From G963663315 sp963665165 (GTDB lineage: Bacteria > Pseudomonadota > Gammaproteobacteria > Arenicellales > Poriferihabitantaceae), in contig OY761989.1 in assembly GCA_963665165.1 (NCBI GenBank), positions 1,736,001-1,800,000 of the forward strand: a stretch of DNA of 64,000 nt, written 5' to 3'. The notes below the pieces were generated by a model, which was given only the letters and a program-made list of their open reading frames with translations, ran no database searches and was not told the origin of the DNA. Below are positions 17,843 to 27,033 of the stretch, in pieces. How positions within the stretch are numbered: the first letter of the stretch is position 1; the number at the start of each line of letters is the position of its first letter. Position numbers and translations under genes: made by a program.

Positions 17843-19111
17843 TTACCAGCGGTGTTCAAATTTCTTCCTTAACAGGACAATCAGGCCATTGACCGCAACC
17901 AGGAACAGGAGCAGAACCATGATCGCGGCCGAGGTGCGTTCGACAAACGCGCGTTCCGGGCTGTCTGACCACAGGTAGATCTGCACCGGCAGCGCCGTAG
18001 CCGGATCAAGCGGCCCGCCGGGAACATCGACAATGAACGCCACCATCCCGATAACCAGCAAAGGCGCCGATTCTCCCAGCGCCTGGGCCAGGCCGATGAT
18101 GGTTCCGGTCAGCATGCCGGGCATCGCCAGCGGTACCACATGATGCAACACGGTCTGCACCGGCGAAGCGCCCAGCCCAAGCGCGGCTTCCCGGATACTG
18201 GGCGGTACCGCTCCGAGAGCGGCGCGGCTGGATATGATGATGGTCGGCAGCGTCATCAGCGCCAGCACCATCCCGCCGACCAGAGGCACCGAACGCGGCA
18301 GGCCGAAGGCGTTGATAAAGATGGCCAAGCCGAGCAAGCCGAATATGATGGACGGAACCGCCGCCAGATTATTGATATTGACCTCGAGCAGGTCCGTTAT
18401 CCGGTTCTTCGGGGCAAACTCCTGCAAGTAAATCGCCGCCGCGACACCAATCGGGAATGCCAGCAGCATGGTCACCAGCATGGTGAAAATGGACCCCATT
18501 GTGGCGCCGAAAATACCCGCCTGCTCCGGTTCACGGGAATCGCCAGCAGTGAAAAACGGAATATTGAAGCGTTTTTCCACACGGCCGTCTTCCGCCAACC
18601 GGTCCACCCACCCAATGGTAATGTCCTTGATCCGCCGGTTCTTCTCGGGAACATCCCGGTCAATCCGGCCCTTGACAAAAACATCCACCTCGTCATCGGC
18701 CAGCAGCCAGTAAGTAACCGACCTGCCGATCAGCGATGGATCCGCCATGACTTTTTCGCGCAGTTGATATTGCGCTCCGCCGCTCATGATCCTGTAGAGG
18801 GCCTTTTTCTCCTTGCGTTTGGTGACTTCCGGGAATGTCTGGCGAAGCGCTTCCTTGATGAATCCGGAGTAATTCGCTTTCGACAATGATTCCCGGCTCC
18901 GGTCATCTCCGAAATCCTCTGCGAGGAGATGGATATCCAGCCCGATATGCGTCTGCAATAACGCGGTATATCCGTTGGAGCCGGTGGTAACCAGCAAAAA
19001 TACCAGGAAAGCCAGCCCGCACACAATGGACGATAGTCCGTACATACGGAATCGGGTTTCCCGCGCATAACGTCTGGCAAGCCCCGCTTTGATGATCTCG
19101 ACCTGGGTCAT
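17843..19111 (-). CDS. pstA: Phosphate ABC transporter permease PstA (long form)
   Basis: Membrane permease of 422 aa, longer than E. coli PstA (about 296). The extra length is a hydrophilic domain inserted after the first helix (about residues 45-205), as in proteobacterial PstA proteins that carry a DUF3333-type domain. The C-terminal permease core has GIAAAIYLQEF-like, EVNINNLAAVPSIIFGLLGL and the coupling region LGASPVQTVLHHVVPLAMPGM. Its ATG overlaps the pstC stop as ATGA. Confidence 0.94.
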   Translation of the reverse strand: MTQVEIIKAGLARRYARETRFRMYGLSSIVCGLAFLVFLLVTTGSNGYTALLQTHIGLDIHLLAEDFGDDRSRESLSKANYSGFIKEALRQTFPEVTKRKEKKALYRIMSGGAQYQLREKVMADPSLIGRSVTYWLLADDEVDVFVKGRIDRDVPEKNRRIKDITIGWVDRLAEDGRVEKRFNIPFFTAGDSREPEQAGIFGATMGSIFTMLVTMLLAFPIGVAAAIYLQEFAPKNRITDLLEVNINNLAAVPSIIFGLLGLAIFINAFGLPRSVPLVGGMVLALMTLPTIIISSRAALGAVPPSIREAALGLGASPVQTVLHHVVPLAMPGMLTGTIIGLAQALGESAPLLVIGMVAFIVDVPGGPLDPATALPVQIYLWSDSPERAFVERTSAAIMVLLLFLVAVNGLIVLLRKKFEHRW

Positions 19112-20112
19112 TCGTATTGTTCCTTGTATTTGCGGACCACCTTCAACGCAATGACATTGAGAACCAGAGTGATGACGAACAAGGTCAGTCCCAATGCGAA
19201 CGCCGCCAGGGTTTTCGGGCTATCGAATTCCTGGTCCCCGACCAGCAGGGTGACGATCTGCACGGTAACGGTCGTTACCGACTCGAACGGGTTGGCAGTC
19301 AGGTTCGCCGCCAGTCCCGCCGCCATCACCACGATCATGGTTTCACCGATTGCGCGCGAAACCGCCAGCAGAACGCTGCCGACGATGCCCGGCAGGGCGG
19401 CTGGCAGAACCACCCTGCGCACCGTTTCCGACCGGGTCGCGCCGAGTCCATAAGAACCATCGCGCAATGCCTGGGGTACGGAGTTGATCACATCATCCGA
19501 CAGCGACGACACGAAGGGCAGGATCATGACACCCATCACCACCCCGGCCGCCAGGGCGCTTTCGCTGGAAACACTCATACCAAAGGATTCCAGTGAATTA
19601 CGGATCATTGGCGCAACCGTCAAGGCGGCGAAAAAACCGTAAACCACTGTGGGAATACCAGCCAGGATCTCAAGCAGGGGTTTGCCGAATGTCCGTACAT
19701 GCCGGTTGGCGTATTCCGAGAGGTAAATGGCCGACATCAGCCCGAACGGTACGGCAATGAACATTGCAATCACGGTAATCAGGAATGTCCCCGCGAACAG
19801 GGGGACGGCTCCAAACGCGCCGGATGAACCCACCTGGTCGGAACGAATGGCAGTCTGGGGGGACCACTCCAGGCCAAACAGAAAGTCGGTCACCGGAATG
19901 ACGTTGAAAAACCGGATGGACTCGAACAACACGGACAGGACGATACCGACCGTTGTCAGAATGGCAATACTGGTACAGGCAACCAAAAAAGTCTTGATCA
20001 CCCTTTCAACCCGGTTTCTTAAAGCCCGGTTTTTCCTGCTCAGGCTCAATGCGACCAGCATCAGGCATGGCGCAAGGATGAAAAACACAAAAAGCAGCGA
20101 CAGGATATTCAT
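19108..20112 (-). CDS. pstC: Phosphate ABC transporter permease PstC
   Basis: Membrane permease of 334 aa that pairs with PstA. The signatures LLEILAGIPTVVYGFFAAL and LGATRSETVRRVVLPAALPGIVGS (coupling helix) are clear, and about seven hydrophobic segments are visible. The N-terminus MNILSLLFVFFILAPCLMLVALS is an additional membrane helix. The ribosome site is poor. A terminator-like hairpin lies in the gap to pstS upstream, so expression probably depends on read-through. Confidence 0.94.
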   Translation of the reverse strand: MNILSLLFVFFILAPCLMLVALSLSRKNRALRNRVERVIKTFLVACTSIAILTTVGIVLSVLFESIRFFNVIPVTDFLFGLEWSPQTAIRSDQVGSSGAFGAVPLFAGTFLITVIAMFIAVPFGLMSAIYLSEYANRHVRTFGKPLLEILAGIPTVVYGFFAALTVAPMIRNSLESFGMSVSSESALAAGVVMGVMILPFVSSLSDDVINSVPQALRDGSYGLGATRSETVRRVVLPAALPGIVGSVLLAVSRAIGETMIVVMAAGLAANLTANPFESVTTVTVQIVTLLVGDQEFDSPKTLAAFALGLTLFVITLVLNVIALKVVRKYKEQYE

Positions 20113-20140
20113 TTATTTTTTGTATTTTTCGGGTCTTTCC

Positions 20141-20167
20141 AAAAAAACGACACCGTGAATCCGGTGT
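20141..20167 (-). terminator. Terminator/attenuator-like hairpin between pstS and pstC
   Basis: On the minus strand, ACACCG and CGGTGT pair around GATTCA (plus positions 20150-20155 and 20162-20167). They are followed by CG and a run of seven T. This is the form of a weak intrinsic terminator just downstream of pstS and upstream of pstC. It would let pstS be made in excess over the membrane components. Confidence 0.65.
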
Positions 20168-20196
20168 TCACATGACACACAGATGTGAAATGGTTG

Positions 20197-21237
20197 TCAC
20201 ATCCGCAGTGGAGCCAGATTGGCCGTATCGGACCGGAATTTTTCTCTTTCGCTGGCCGGCATCGGGATCAGGCCCTTGTCAACCAGATAGCCTTCTTCGC
20301 CAAAAGCCGCTTCGTCAGTAAACTCCGCCATGAATTCGGCAATACCCGGGGTCATGCCGATATGCGCTTTTTTGGCATAGAAGTAAAGCGGGCGTGAAAC
20401 CGGATATGAACCATCCGCAATAGCCTCGAATTCAGGTGGAACACCGTCAATCATCGAACCCTGGATGACATCCGAATTCTGGTCAAGGAAGCTGAAACCG
20501 AACAAACCGAGCGCCTTTTCGTTTTCCCGCAGTTTTTGAACGATCAGGTTGTCGTTTTCCCCGGCTTCCACATAAGCTCCATCTTCGCGAATGGTATGGC
20601 AAAGCGACTTGTACGCTTTTTCTTCTTTCTTTTTCATGGCCTCGATCCAGTCGAACGAATTGCAGCCGCCTTCAAGAGCCAGCTCGGCAAAAGCGTCACG
20701 GGTGCCCGATGTAGGAGGCGGTCCCAGTACTTCGATTTTCGAATCCGGCAGCCCCGCATTGACCTCATTCCAGGTCGAGTAAGGATTCGGGATAGTGGAC
20801 TCGCTGCCATCGGGGTTCGGAACGTCTTTGGCCAGCGCAAGGAAAATATCCCTTCGGGTCAATTCCATCTGGTCAGCCTCGCTGGAATTCCCCAATACGA
20901 TACCATCGTAACCGACCTTGACTTCAATCACATCTTTCACTCCATTGGCCTGGCATTTTTCGAATTCCGAAAACTTGATTCGACGAGACGAGTTGGTAAT
21001 ATCCGGGTGCGATTCACCGATCCCGGCACAAAGCAGTTTCATGCCGCCGCCCGAACCGGTTGATTCGATAATCGGGGTCTTGAAGCCGCTGGTTTTCCCG
21101 AATCTTTCCGCCACAACCGTAGCAAACGGATAAACGGTCGATGACCCGACGATCTGGATATAATCGCGGGCGGCCTGGGTAGAACCCGTACCTGCGATAA
21201 AGGTTGCCAAAACAACCGGAATAACACTTTTTAACAT
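20197..21237 (-). CDS. pstS: Phosphate-binding periplasmic protein PstS
   Basis: Periplasmic phosphate receptor of 346 aa. A signal peptide (MLKSVIPVVLATFIAGTGST then QAARDYIQ) precedes the mature protein. Phosphate-contacting regions are recognisable: IVGSSTVYPFA near the N-terminus, STGSGGGMK, and PTSGTRDAFAE. The start ATG has a GGAG ribosome site at seven bases. First gene of pstSCAB-phoU, preceded by a Pho-box-like array and divergent from an ArsR-family gene. Confidence 0.96.
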   Translation of the reverse strand: MLKSVIPVVLATFIAGTGSTQAARDYIQIVGSSTVYPFATVVAERFGKTSGFKTPIIESTGSGGGMKLLCAGIGESHPDITNSSRRIKFSEFEKCQANGVKDVIEVKVGYDGIVLGNSSEADQMELTRRDIFLALAKDVPNPDGSESTIPNPYSTWNEVNAGLPDSKIEVLGPPPTSGTRDAFAELALEGGCNSFDWIEAMKKKEEKAYKSLCHTIREDGAYVEAGENDNLIVQKLRENEKALGLFGFSFLDQNSDVIQGSMIDGVPPEFEAIADGSYPVSRPLYFYAKKAHIGMTPGIAEFMAEFTDEAAFGEEGYLVDKGLIPMPASEREKFRSDTANLAPLRM

Positions 21238-21299
21238 GGAACAACTCCGCAGTTGATCAATCGGGTGACAGGAGTCCGGGAATTTGTCATGTCTGCTCT

Positions 21300-21328
21300 A
21301 TGACGCCGGTATTACAATATTATGACAT
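21300..21328 (-). promoter_or_regulatory. Pho-box-like direct repeats upstream of pstS
   Basis: Reading the minus strand, three 7-mers recur every 11 bases: ATGTCAT (21328-21322), TTGTAAT (21317-21311) and GCGTCAT (21306-21300). They are separated by AATA and ACCG. The PhoB consensus is two CTGTCAT-type 7-mers with a 4-bp spacer, so spacing and sequence agree. The array ends 62 bases before the pstS ATG. A -10 element is not obvious. Confidence 0.68.
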
Positions 21329-21394
21329 ACCCGACTCACGCTACAAAATAAATGAAAGGGCACTCCCGATCGGATATGATATAAGGAAAGATTT

Positions 21395-22357
21395 ATGAGA
21401 CCACTGCTTACCGCGCTTCGCGCCGCGGCTGAAATCACCCGGTTACGCATACTGTCGGTTCTGCGTGACAGCGAACTGACCGTTTCCGAGTTGATGGAAA
21501 TACTGGAACAGAGCCAGCCACGGGTCAGCCGCCATCTGAAATTGCTGTGTGACGCAGGATTACTGCAACGTTATCCGGAAGGCGCATGGGTCTTTCACAG
21601 ACTCACGGATAGCGGGAAAACGGCCGAATTGATCTCGTCGGTTCTGGACCTGATTGACATGCAGGATACCGATATCGCCCGTGACCGGCAGAAACTGCAA
21701 AAAATCAAAAACCGGAACGCGGCCATGGCCGCCGAATATTTCAGCAAAAACGCGGCGGAATGGGATACGATTCGAAGACTCGCAATACCGGAGAGCTATG
21801 TCGAGAAAAAGCTGATTGACTGTCTCGAAATCGATCGTCCCGACCTGTTCCTTGATCTTGGCACCGGAACAGGGAGAATACTCGAAATATTTTCCCCCCA
21901 TATCAAAAAGGGAATCGGCATCGACATGACCCGGGAGATGCTGATGCTCGCCCGCTCCAACCTCGATACGGCCGGCGCCAGGAATTGCTCGGTGCGCCAC
22001 CAGGATATCGGCAACCTGAGTCTGGAAGACAACTCCGTCGATGCCATCACCATTCATCAGGTATTGCATTATCTGGACAGGCCGGATGTAATTATCCGGG
22101 AAGCGGCCAGGGTATTACGCGCGGACGGACAACTGATTGTCGTCGATTTCCTCCCCCATGACCTCGAATTCCTCAGGGAAAAACATGCCCACCGCCGACT
22201 TGGAATATCCCCGCAGTCGATTTTGCAATGGGCTGGACATTGCGGCCTCAGCCTGGTCCGTACGGAACATCTGTCGGCGGCGGGGCCGGACCGGGACAGC
22301 CTCAGTATTGGTTTGTGGAATTTAAGGAAACAGCCGACCCCGAAAACAATGATATGA
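21395..22357 (+). CDS. ArsR-family winged-helix regulator fused to a SAM-dependent methyltransferase domain
   Basis: A 320-aa two-domain protein. Residues 1-95 form an ArsR winged helix (AAAEITRLRILSVL, recognition region QSQPRVSRHLKLLCDAGLL). Residues about 145-300 form a class I methyltransferase with motif I FLDLGTGTGRILEI and the later segment HQVLHYLDRPDVIIREAARVLRADGQ. This architecture is widespread in proteobacteria, and in some genomes it sits beside methionine-cycle genes; here it is divergent from pstS. No cysteine pair for metal sensing is apparent in the recognition helix, so it probably does not sense a metal. Ribosome site AAGGAAAG. Target unknown. Confidence 0.87.
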   Translation: MRPLLTALRAAAEITRLRILSVLRDSELTVSELMEILEQSQPRVSRHLKLLCDAGLLQRYPEGAWVFHRLTDSGKTAELISSVLDLIDMQDTDIARDRQKLQKIKNRNAAMAAEYFSKNAAEWDTIRRLAIPESYVEKKLIDCLEIDRPDLFLDLGTGTGRILEIFSPHIKKGIGIDMTREMLMLARSNLDTAGARNCSVRHQDIGNLSLEDNSVDAITIHQVLHYLDRPDVIIREAARVLRADGQLIVVDFLPHDLEFLREKHAHRRLGISPQSILQWAGHCGLSLVRTEHLSAAGPDRDSLSIGLWNLRKQPTPKTMI

Positions 22358-22391
22358 TCGGACCGAGAAGTTTTAACCGCAACACCCAACG

Positions 22392-24530
22392 ATGATTTCC
22401 AAATGCTTTAAAATCCTGGTGGCGTCAGGTCTCGCGGGCCTGCTCTGCGCCGGTTCCCCCGCTTCCGTATTGAACGAACTCGAACAGACGGAATTTCCGG
22501 GGAATCTGTCCACGCAGGCGACCATAACGACCCTGATCAATGCCCTCGTCAAGTCCCGGCATTTTCATCAGGCTCCTCTCGATGACCGGTTTTCCGAGAA
22601 AATCCTGGATAACTACATCAAACGACTGGATCCGGCGAAAAGTTATTTTCTGCAGGAGGATATCGACCAGATCGAAGCTCTGAAGCATGAATTCGATGAC
22701 TACATCAGGAACAGCTTCCTGAAACCGGCCTACGCGATTTTCAGGATATACCGGGACAGAGTGAATCAACGGATTGAATTTGCCATTGAAAGACTGAACC
22801 AGCCTTTCGACTTCACCATTGACGAGGAATATCTGCTGGATCCGGAAGACGCCACCTGGGCGCAGGATGTCGAGGAACTGGATGACAACTGGCGCAAGCG
22901 CATCAAAAACGACATGATCAACCTGCGCCTGTCAAAAAAATCGGACGATGAGATCCGGGAAACCCTGACCAACCGATATATTCATATCGCGCGAAGAACC
23001 GGGCAGTTGAAAAGTGAAGATGTATTCCAGGGCTTTATCAACTCCTGGCTTTCGGGCATCGAGCCCTACACCCTTTATCACTCCCCAAGGGGAGCCGAAA
23101 ATTTCAATATCCAGATGCGGTTGTCACTGGAGGGAATCGGAGCGGTGCTGCAGAGCGAAAATGAATTTACCGAGATCAGGAGAGTCATTCCCGGAGGACC
23201 CGCGGACCAGTCCGGAGAACTGGACTCCGGTGACCGGATCATCGGGGTCGGCCAGGAAAGCGAGGATATCGTCGATGTCATCGGCTGGCGGCTCGACGAT
23301 GTCGTGTCACTGATCCGGGGGCCGAAGGGATCCACCGTCGTCCTGGAGATCCTTCCTGCTGAAAATGGCCTGGACAGTGGGTCGGAAACGATCTTCATCA
23401 TCCGGGATGAAATAAAACTGGAGGAACAGGCCGCAAGCAGCAGGATCATCGACATTGCCACCGACAGCGGAACTTCCAGGGTGGGCGTGATTCGACTACC
23501 TTCGTTCTATACCGATTTCGATGGCAGAAATGTCAACAACCCGGATTACCGCAGCACCACCCGGGATGTCAAAAAACTGCTGGCCGGGCTTGAACATGAA
23601 AATACGGACGGCCTGATCATGGATTTGCGAGGGAATGGCGGAGGCGCGCTCGGCGAGGCAATCGCATTGACGGGATTGTTCATTCGCAAAGGTCCGGTCG
23701 TCCAGGTCAAGTTCAGCGACGGTACCAAGATAGACCGCGACCCGGACCCGGCGATCCTGTACGATGGCCCTCTTGTGGTACTGGTGGATCGTCATAGCGC
23801 CAGCGCTTCAGAAATTTTCGCCGGAGCGATCCAGGATTATAATCGCGGACTGATCCTCGGCGAGCCAACCTTTGGCAAGGGCACCGTCCAGACTCTGGTC
23901 GACCTGAACCACCACCATGATTCGGATGTTGATCTCGGACAACTCAAATTGACCATTGCCCAGTTCTTCAGGGTCAACGGCGACAGCACCCAGTATCGCG
24001 GTGTCATTCCGGATATTACCTGGGATTTCAGTGAGAGGGACGGCCAATCCGGTGAACGCGCGAATGACAACGCCATTCCCTGGCGCCGGATCGGAGCGGT
24101 CGCGTTCGAGCCTTTTCGACACCGGTCGGATTCCCGTTTGCTGGACCGGATCATCGCCGAGCACCGAAACCGGGCAAGGGACGATCCCGAGTTCACTTAC
24201 TTCCGGGAAGTGGATTCGATCAACCGCAGTATCCGGCAAATGAAAACGGTTCCCCTGTCCCAGGAGAAACGGCAACAGTTGAGAACGGCGCGGGACCGGA
24301 AGCGGCTGGACCTGGAAAACGCCCGGCGGGCCGGGTCCGGAAAAAAAGCGTTGCCGACGGTAGAATCGCTGGATCATGCGGAAAGGGATCAAAATGGCAG
24401 CTTTGCCGGTTCCGATGACGCTCCCGGGAACCAGTCGGATCCGTTTCTGATCGAGGGTGCAAGGATATTGCTGGATTTCGAACGTTACACGAAGCGGTCC
24501 GGTAATCGGAATTCCCTGACGGGCGGGTAG
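22392..24530 (+). CDS. prc: Carboxy-terminal (tail-specific) periplasmic protease Prc
   Basis: S41-family serine protease of 712 aa (E. coli Prc is 682). It trims periplasmic proteins, including cell-wall hydrolase regulators. Order: signal peptide (MISKCFKILVASGLAGLLCAG), helical N-terminal domain, PDZ domain near residues 245-330 (GIGAVLQSENEFTEIRRVIPGGPADQSG), then the protease core. The catalytic Ser is in VDRHSASASEIFAGAIQDY and the Lys in GEPTFGKGTVQTL; RGNGGGALGEA is the usual substrate-site loop. The C-terminal helical region is present. It is followed after eight bases by the 2-phosphoglycerate-kinase-like gene. Confidence 0.95.
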   Translation: MISKCFKILVASGLAGLLCAGSPASVLNELEQTEFPGNLSTQATITTLINALVKSRHFHQAPLDDRFSEKILDNYIKRLDPAKSYFLQEDIDQIEALKHEFDDYIRNSFLKPAYAIFRIYRDRVNQRIEFAIERLNQPFDFTIDEEYLLDPEDATWAQDVEELDDNWRKRIKNDMINLRLSKKSDDEIRETLTNRYIHIARRTGQLKSEDVFQGFINSWLSGIEPYTLYHSPRGAENFNIQMRLSLEGIGAVLQSENEFTEIRRVIPGGPADQSGELDSGDRIIGVGQESEDIVDVIGWRLDDVVSLIRGPKGSTVVLEILPAENGLDSGSETIFIIRDEIKLEEQAASSRIIDIATDSGTSRVGVIRLPSFYTDFDGRNVNNPDYRSTTRDVKKLLAGLEHENTDGLIMDLRGNGGGALGEAIALTGLFIRKGPVVQVKFSDGTKIDRDPDPAILYDGPLVVLVDRHSASASEIFAGAIQDYNRGLILGEPTFGKGTVQTLVDLNHHHDSDVDLGQLKLTIAQFFRVNGDSTQYRGVIPDITWDFSERDGQSGERANDNAIPWRRIGAVAFEPFRHRSDSRLLDRIIAEHRNRARDDPEFTYFREVDSINRSIRQMKTVPLSQEKRQQLRTARDRKRLDLENARRAGSGKKALPTVESLDHAERDQNGSFAGSDDAPGNQSDPFLIEGARILLDFERYTKRSGNRNSLTGG

Positions 24531-24538
24531 CGTCAAAG

Positions 24539-25729
24539 ATGTCAAAACTGGTCGTCGTCAACCGGGAAGATGAAACACGGGTCCCCTTTTTGCGGGGCAT
24601 GCTGACCAAATCATTGCACCTGGCCGGTCTCGAATTCGTCAACGCCTACAATGTGGCCAGCGATATCCGCGATGAGTTCGAGGATTACGGCGAAGTGAGC
24701 ACGACCGAACTGAGGGAACGGATAGTGGAAATCCTGCAAGAGGACTACCCCGGCGCCATACTGACCCGATACAAAAAGGAAGACATCACCAGAGAGAATA
24801 TCCGCGTCATTGGCGGAGACGGCAATTCGGATTCATTTTCCAGGGGGGTTCATGTCCAGAGACTGCAAAGCTGCGCCATCGACACTGCACAATGCAATGC
24901 GATCACCCGCCAGGTTCACAGTCACCTGGTCAGCAACAAAACACGCGAAATCTCAACACGGGACCTGACCGGGCTGACCTACTCGGTCATCCGGCAGCGT
25001 GTCGATCAAAAACACGCCGACTATTACCTGCTGTGGAGATTTTTCCTGGAAAACAGCTTTCCTTTGCTGTTATTGATCGGAGGGGCGCCCGGTAGCGGTA
25101 AAAGCACCATCGCGACCGCGGTCGCGAACCGGCTCGGAATTGTGCGGACCCAGTCTACCGACATGCTGAGGGAGGTGATGAGAATCACGATTCCGGAAAA
25201 AATCTCCCCGGCCCTGCATACTTCCACCTTCACGGCCGGCAAGGCGCTGCATATTCCCGAAACCGGCGTCAACACCGATGACCGTCTTTTATACGGATTC
25301 CAGATACAATCGAAGATGGTCGAGGTCGCTTGCGAAGCGGTCATACAGCGCGCCTTCAATGAAAATGTGTCGATGATCATGGAAGGAGTGCATGTCCGCC
25401 CTTCATTGCTTGCCCGGATTGATTCCAGGGAGGACACGGTGGTCGTGCCGGTGTGCCTGGCCGTGCTCGGCAAGAACAGGCTGAAGAGATTCATAAAAGG
25501 CCGTTCGTCCGAAAACAGGCAGCGCAGGGCAAAACGGTATTTACAGAACCTGGACGAAATCTGGCATCTGCAAACGGTGCTGCTTTCCGAGGCGGACAAC
25601 GAAGACATCGAAATTCTCGATAATCGTGACATTACGGAAACTTCGCTGGATATCATAAAAGTCATTATTCAAACCATATCAGCCAGATACCAGGGGGAAA
25701 TCGAATCCCTCAGGAATCGGTACGCATGA
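24539..25729 (+). CDS. 2-phosphoglycerate kinase-like P-loop protein with ATP-cone-like N-terminus
   Basis: A 396-aa protein. The C-terminal half is a P-loop kinase (Walker A GGAPGSGKST near residue 180; STDMLREVMR; EGVHVRPSL) like archaeal 2-phosphoglycerate kinase, which makes 2,3-bisphosphoglycerate. The first 90 residues (VVNREDETRVPFLRGMLTKSLHLAG, then VSTTELRERIVEIL) resemble an ATP-cone regulatory domain, also seen in that family. The neighbour downstream is an archaeal-type phosphoglycerate mutase homologue, which supports a phosphoglycerate role. Biochemical role in bacteria is unproven; phosphorylation of another small phosphorylated polyol is possible. Start ATG is eight bases after the prc stop. 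Confidence 0.78.
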   Translation: MSKLVVVNREDETRVPFLRGMLTKSLHLAGLEFVNAYNVASDIRDEFEDYGEVSTTELRERIVEILQEDYPGAILTRYKKEDITRENIRVIGGDGNSDSFSRGVHVQRLQSCAIDTAQCNAITRQVHSHLVSNKTREISTRDLTGLTYSVIRQRVDQKHADYYLLWRFFLENSFPLLLLIGGAPGSGKSTIATAVANRLGIVRTQSTDMLREVMRITIPEKISPALHTSTFTAGKALHIPETGVNTDDRLLYGFQIQSKMVEVACEAVIQRAFNENVSMIMEGVHVRPSLLARIDSREDTVVVPVCLAVLGKNRLKRFIKGRSSENRQRRAKRYLQNLDEIWHLQTVLLSEADNEDIEILDNRDITETSLDIIKVIIQTISARYQGEIESLRNRYA

Positions 25730-25756
25730 ATCGGAATATCCGGTCGGGACACTGAA

Positions 25757-27031
25757 ATGCACAATCCTCTAAAAGGTCTGATCATCATTCTCGACGGCCT
25801 GGGTGATCGTCCAAATCGGCATCTCGGCGGATTGACCCCGCTTGAGTACGCCAGTACCCCGACACTGGACCAGTTGGCGAAATGCGGACAATCGGGACTG
25901 ATGGACCCGCTGATGCCGGGGTTGCCGGTGGATACCCATACCGGCGTCGGCATCCTGTTCGGACTGCCTCCGCACGAGGCGGTCAATCTGGACCGTGGAC
26001 CGATTGAAGCAGCCGGAATCGGCCTGGATTCAAGAGTGGGCGACCTGATGTTGCGTTGCAATCTGGCGGCCGTTGAAAAACGGGGCGACCAGTACCACAT
26101 CCAGGACAGGCGGGCCGGCAGAATCAACCAGGAAGTCGATACACTCTGTGCGGCCCTGCGTGATATTCAGGTCGGGGACGGCATCACCGCGTCCCTGCAC
26201 CCCGCCACCGGGCATCGATGTGTACTCAGGTTGAGAGGAGCCGCGCTTTCCACCCGGATCGGGGATACCGACCCCGGCGGGAAGAGCGCCGAAAACAGGA
26301 TTCTCGAATGCCACGCCAACACAGACACGGACCAGGACGCTGTCCACACCGCGCAGGCCATCAACCGGTTTACCGGGTTATCTCATCAGATCCTCGACAA
26401 CCATCCGGTCAACCGCGAAAGGGTCAGGGCGGGAGAGTTGCCTGCCAACGCGGTGATTACCCGCGGCGCCGGAATTCACCGGGACTTGCGGAAACTGCAC
26501 GCCTGCTGGAATTTGTCAGTGGCTGTCGTCGCCGGTGAGAGCACCATCACCGGATTAGGCCGATTGCTCGGTTTTTCGACCATAAACGACCCCGCCTTCA
26601 CTTCCCTGCCGGATACCGACCTCGACAGGAAGCTCAGCCTGGGCCGGGAGGCGCTGCAAACCCGTGACCTGGTGTACATTCATATCAAGGGCATGGATAT
26701 CGCTGCGCACGACCGCGACCCGAAAGCGAAGGCAGCCCTGATTGCACGCTTCGACACCGCGCTTGGAAAACTGGATACCCGTGATCTGGTGGTCGGGATT
26801 TGCGCGGATCATTCCACCGACTCCCATCTTGGAGAACACACCGGAGACCCGGTGCCGGTAACTATTTACAATCCTTTTGGCAGGAGGGACCGGGTCGACC
26901 AGTATAACGAAACCGGGTGTATTTCAGGTTCTCTCGGCAGAATAACCGCACAGGGTTTCCTGGTCTCGGTACTCGATGCGATGGGCGCCCTGTCCAATTT
27001 CAAGCCTTCCGGGATCGGGCTGTACCGCTGA
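25757..27031 (+). CDS. Archaeal-type cofactor-independent phosphoglycerate mutase homologue (ApgM-like, alkaline phosphatase superfamily)
   Basis: A 424-aa metalloenzyme-like protein. The first metal site is in LIIILDGLGDRPNRHLGGLTP, a signature of ApgM. Later ligands appear in HIKGMDIAAHDRDP and CADHSTDSHLGEHTGDPVPV. The nucleophile position, normally the Ser of a GSDTAHL-type motif, appears to read Thr here (PVDTHTGVGILFG); my hand alignment needs checking. Thr nucleophiles occur elsewhere in the superfamily, so activity is possible but mutase function is not assured. It follows the 2-PGK-like gene by 27 bases and converges on ppx with two bases between their stops. Confidence 0.8.
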   Translation: MHNPLKGLIIILDGLGDRPNRHLGGLTPLEYASTPTLDQLAKCGQSGLMDPLMPGLPVDTHTGVGILFGLPPHEAVNLDRGPIEAAGIGLDSRVGDLMLRCNLAAVEKRGDQYHIQDRRAGRINQEVDTLCAALRDIQVGDGITASLHPATGHRCVLRLRGAALSTRIGDTDPGGKSAENRILECHANTDTDQDAVHTAQAINRFTGLSHQILDNHPVNRERVRAGELPANAVITRGAGIHRDLRKLHACWNLSVAVVAGESTITGLGRLLGFSTINDPAFTSLPDTDLDRKLSLGREALQTRDLVYIHIKGMDIAAHDRDPKAKAALIARFDTALGKLDTRDLVVGICADHSTDSHLGEHTGDPVPVTIYNPFGRRDRVDQYNETGCISGSLGRITAQGFLVSVLDAMGALSNFKPSGIGLYR

Positions 27032-27033
27032 AA

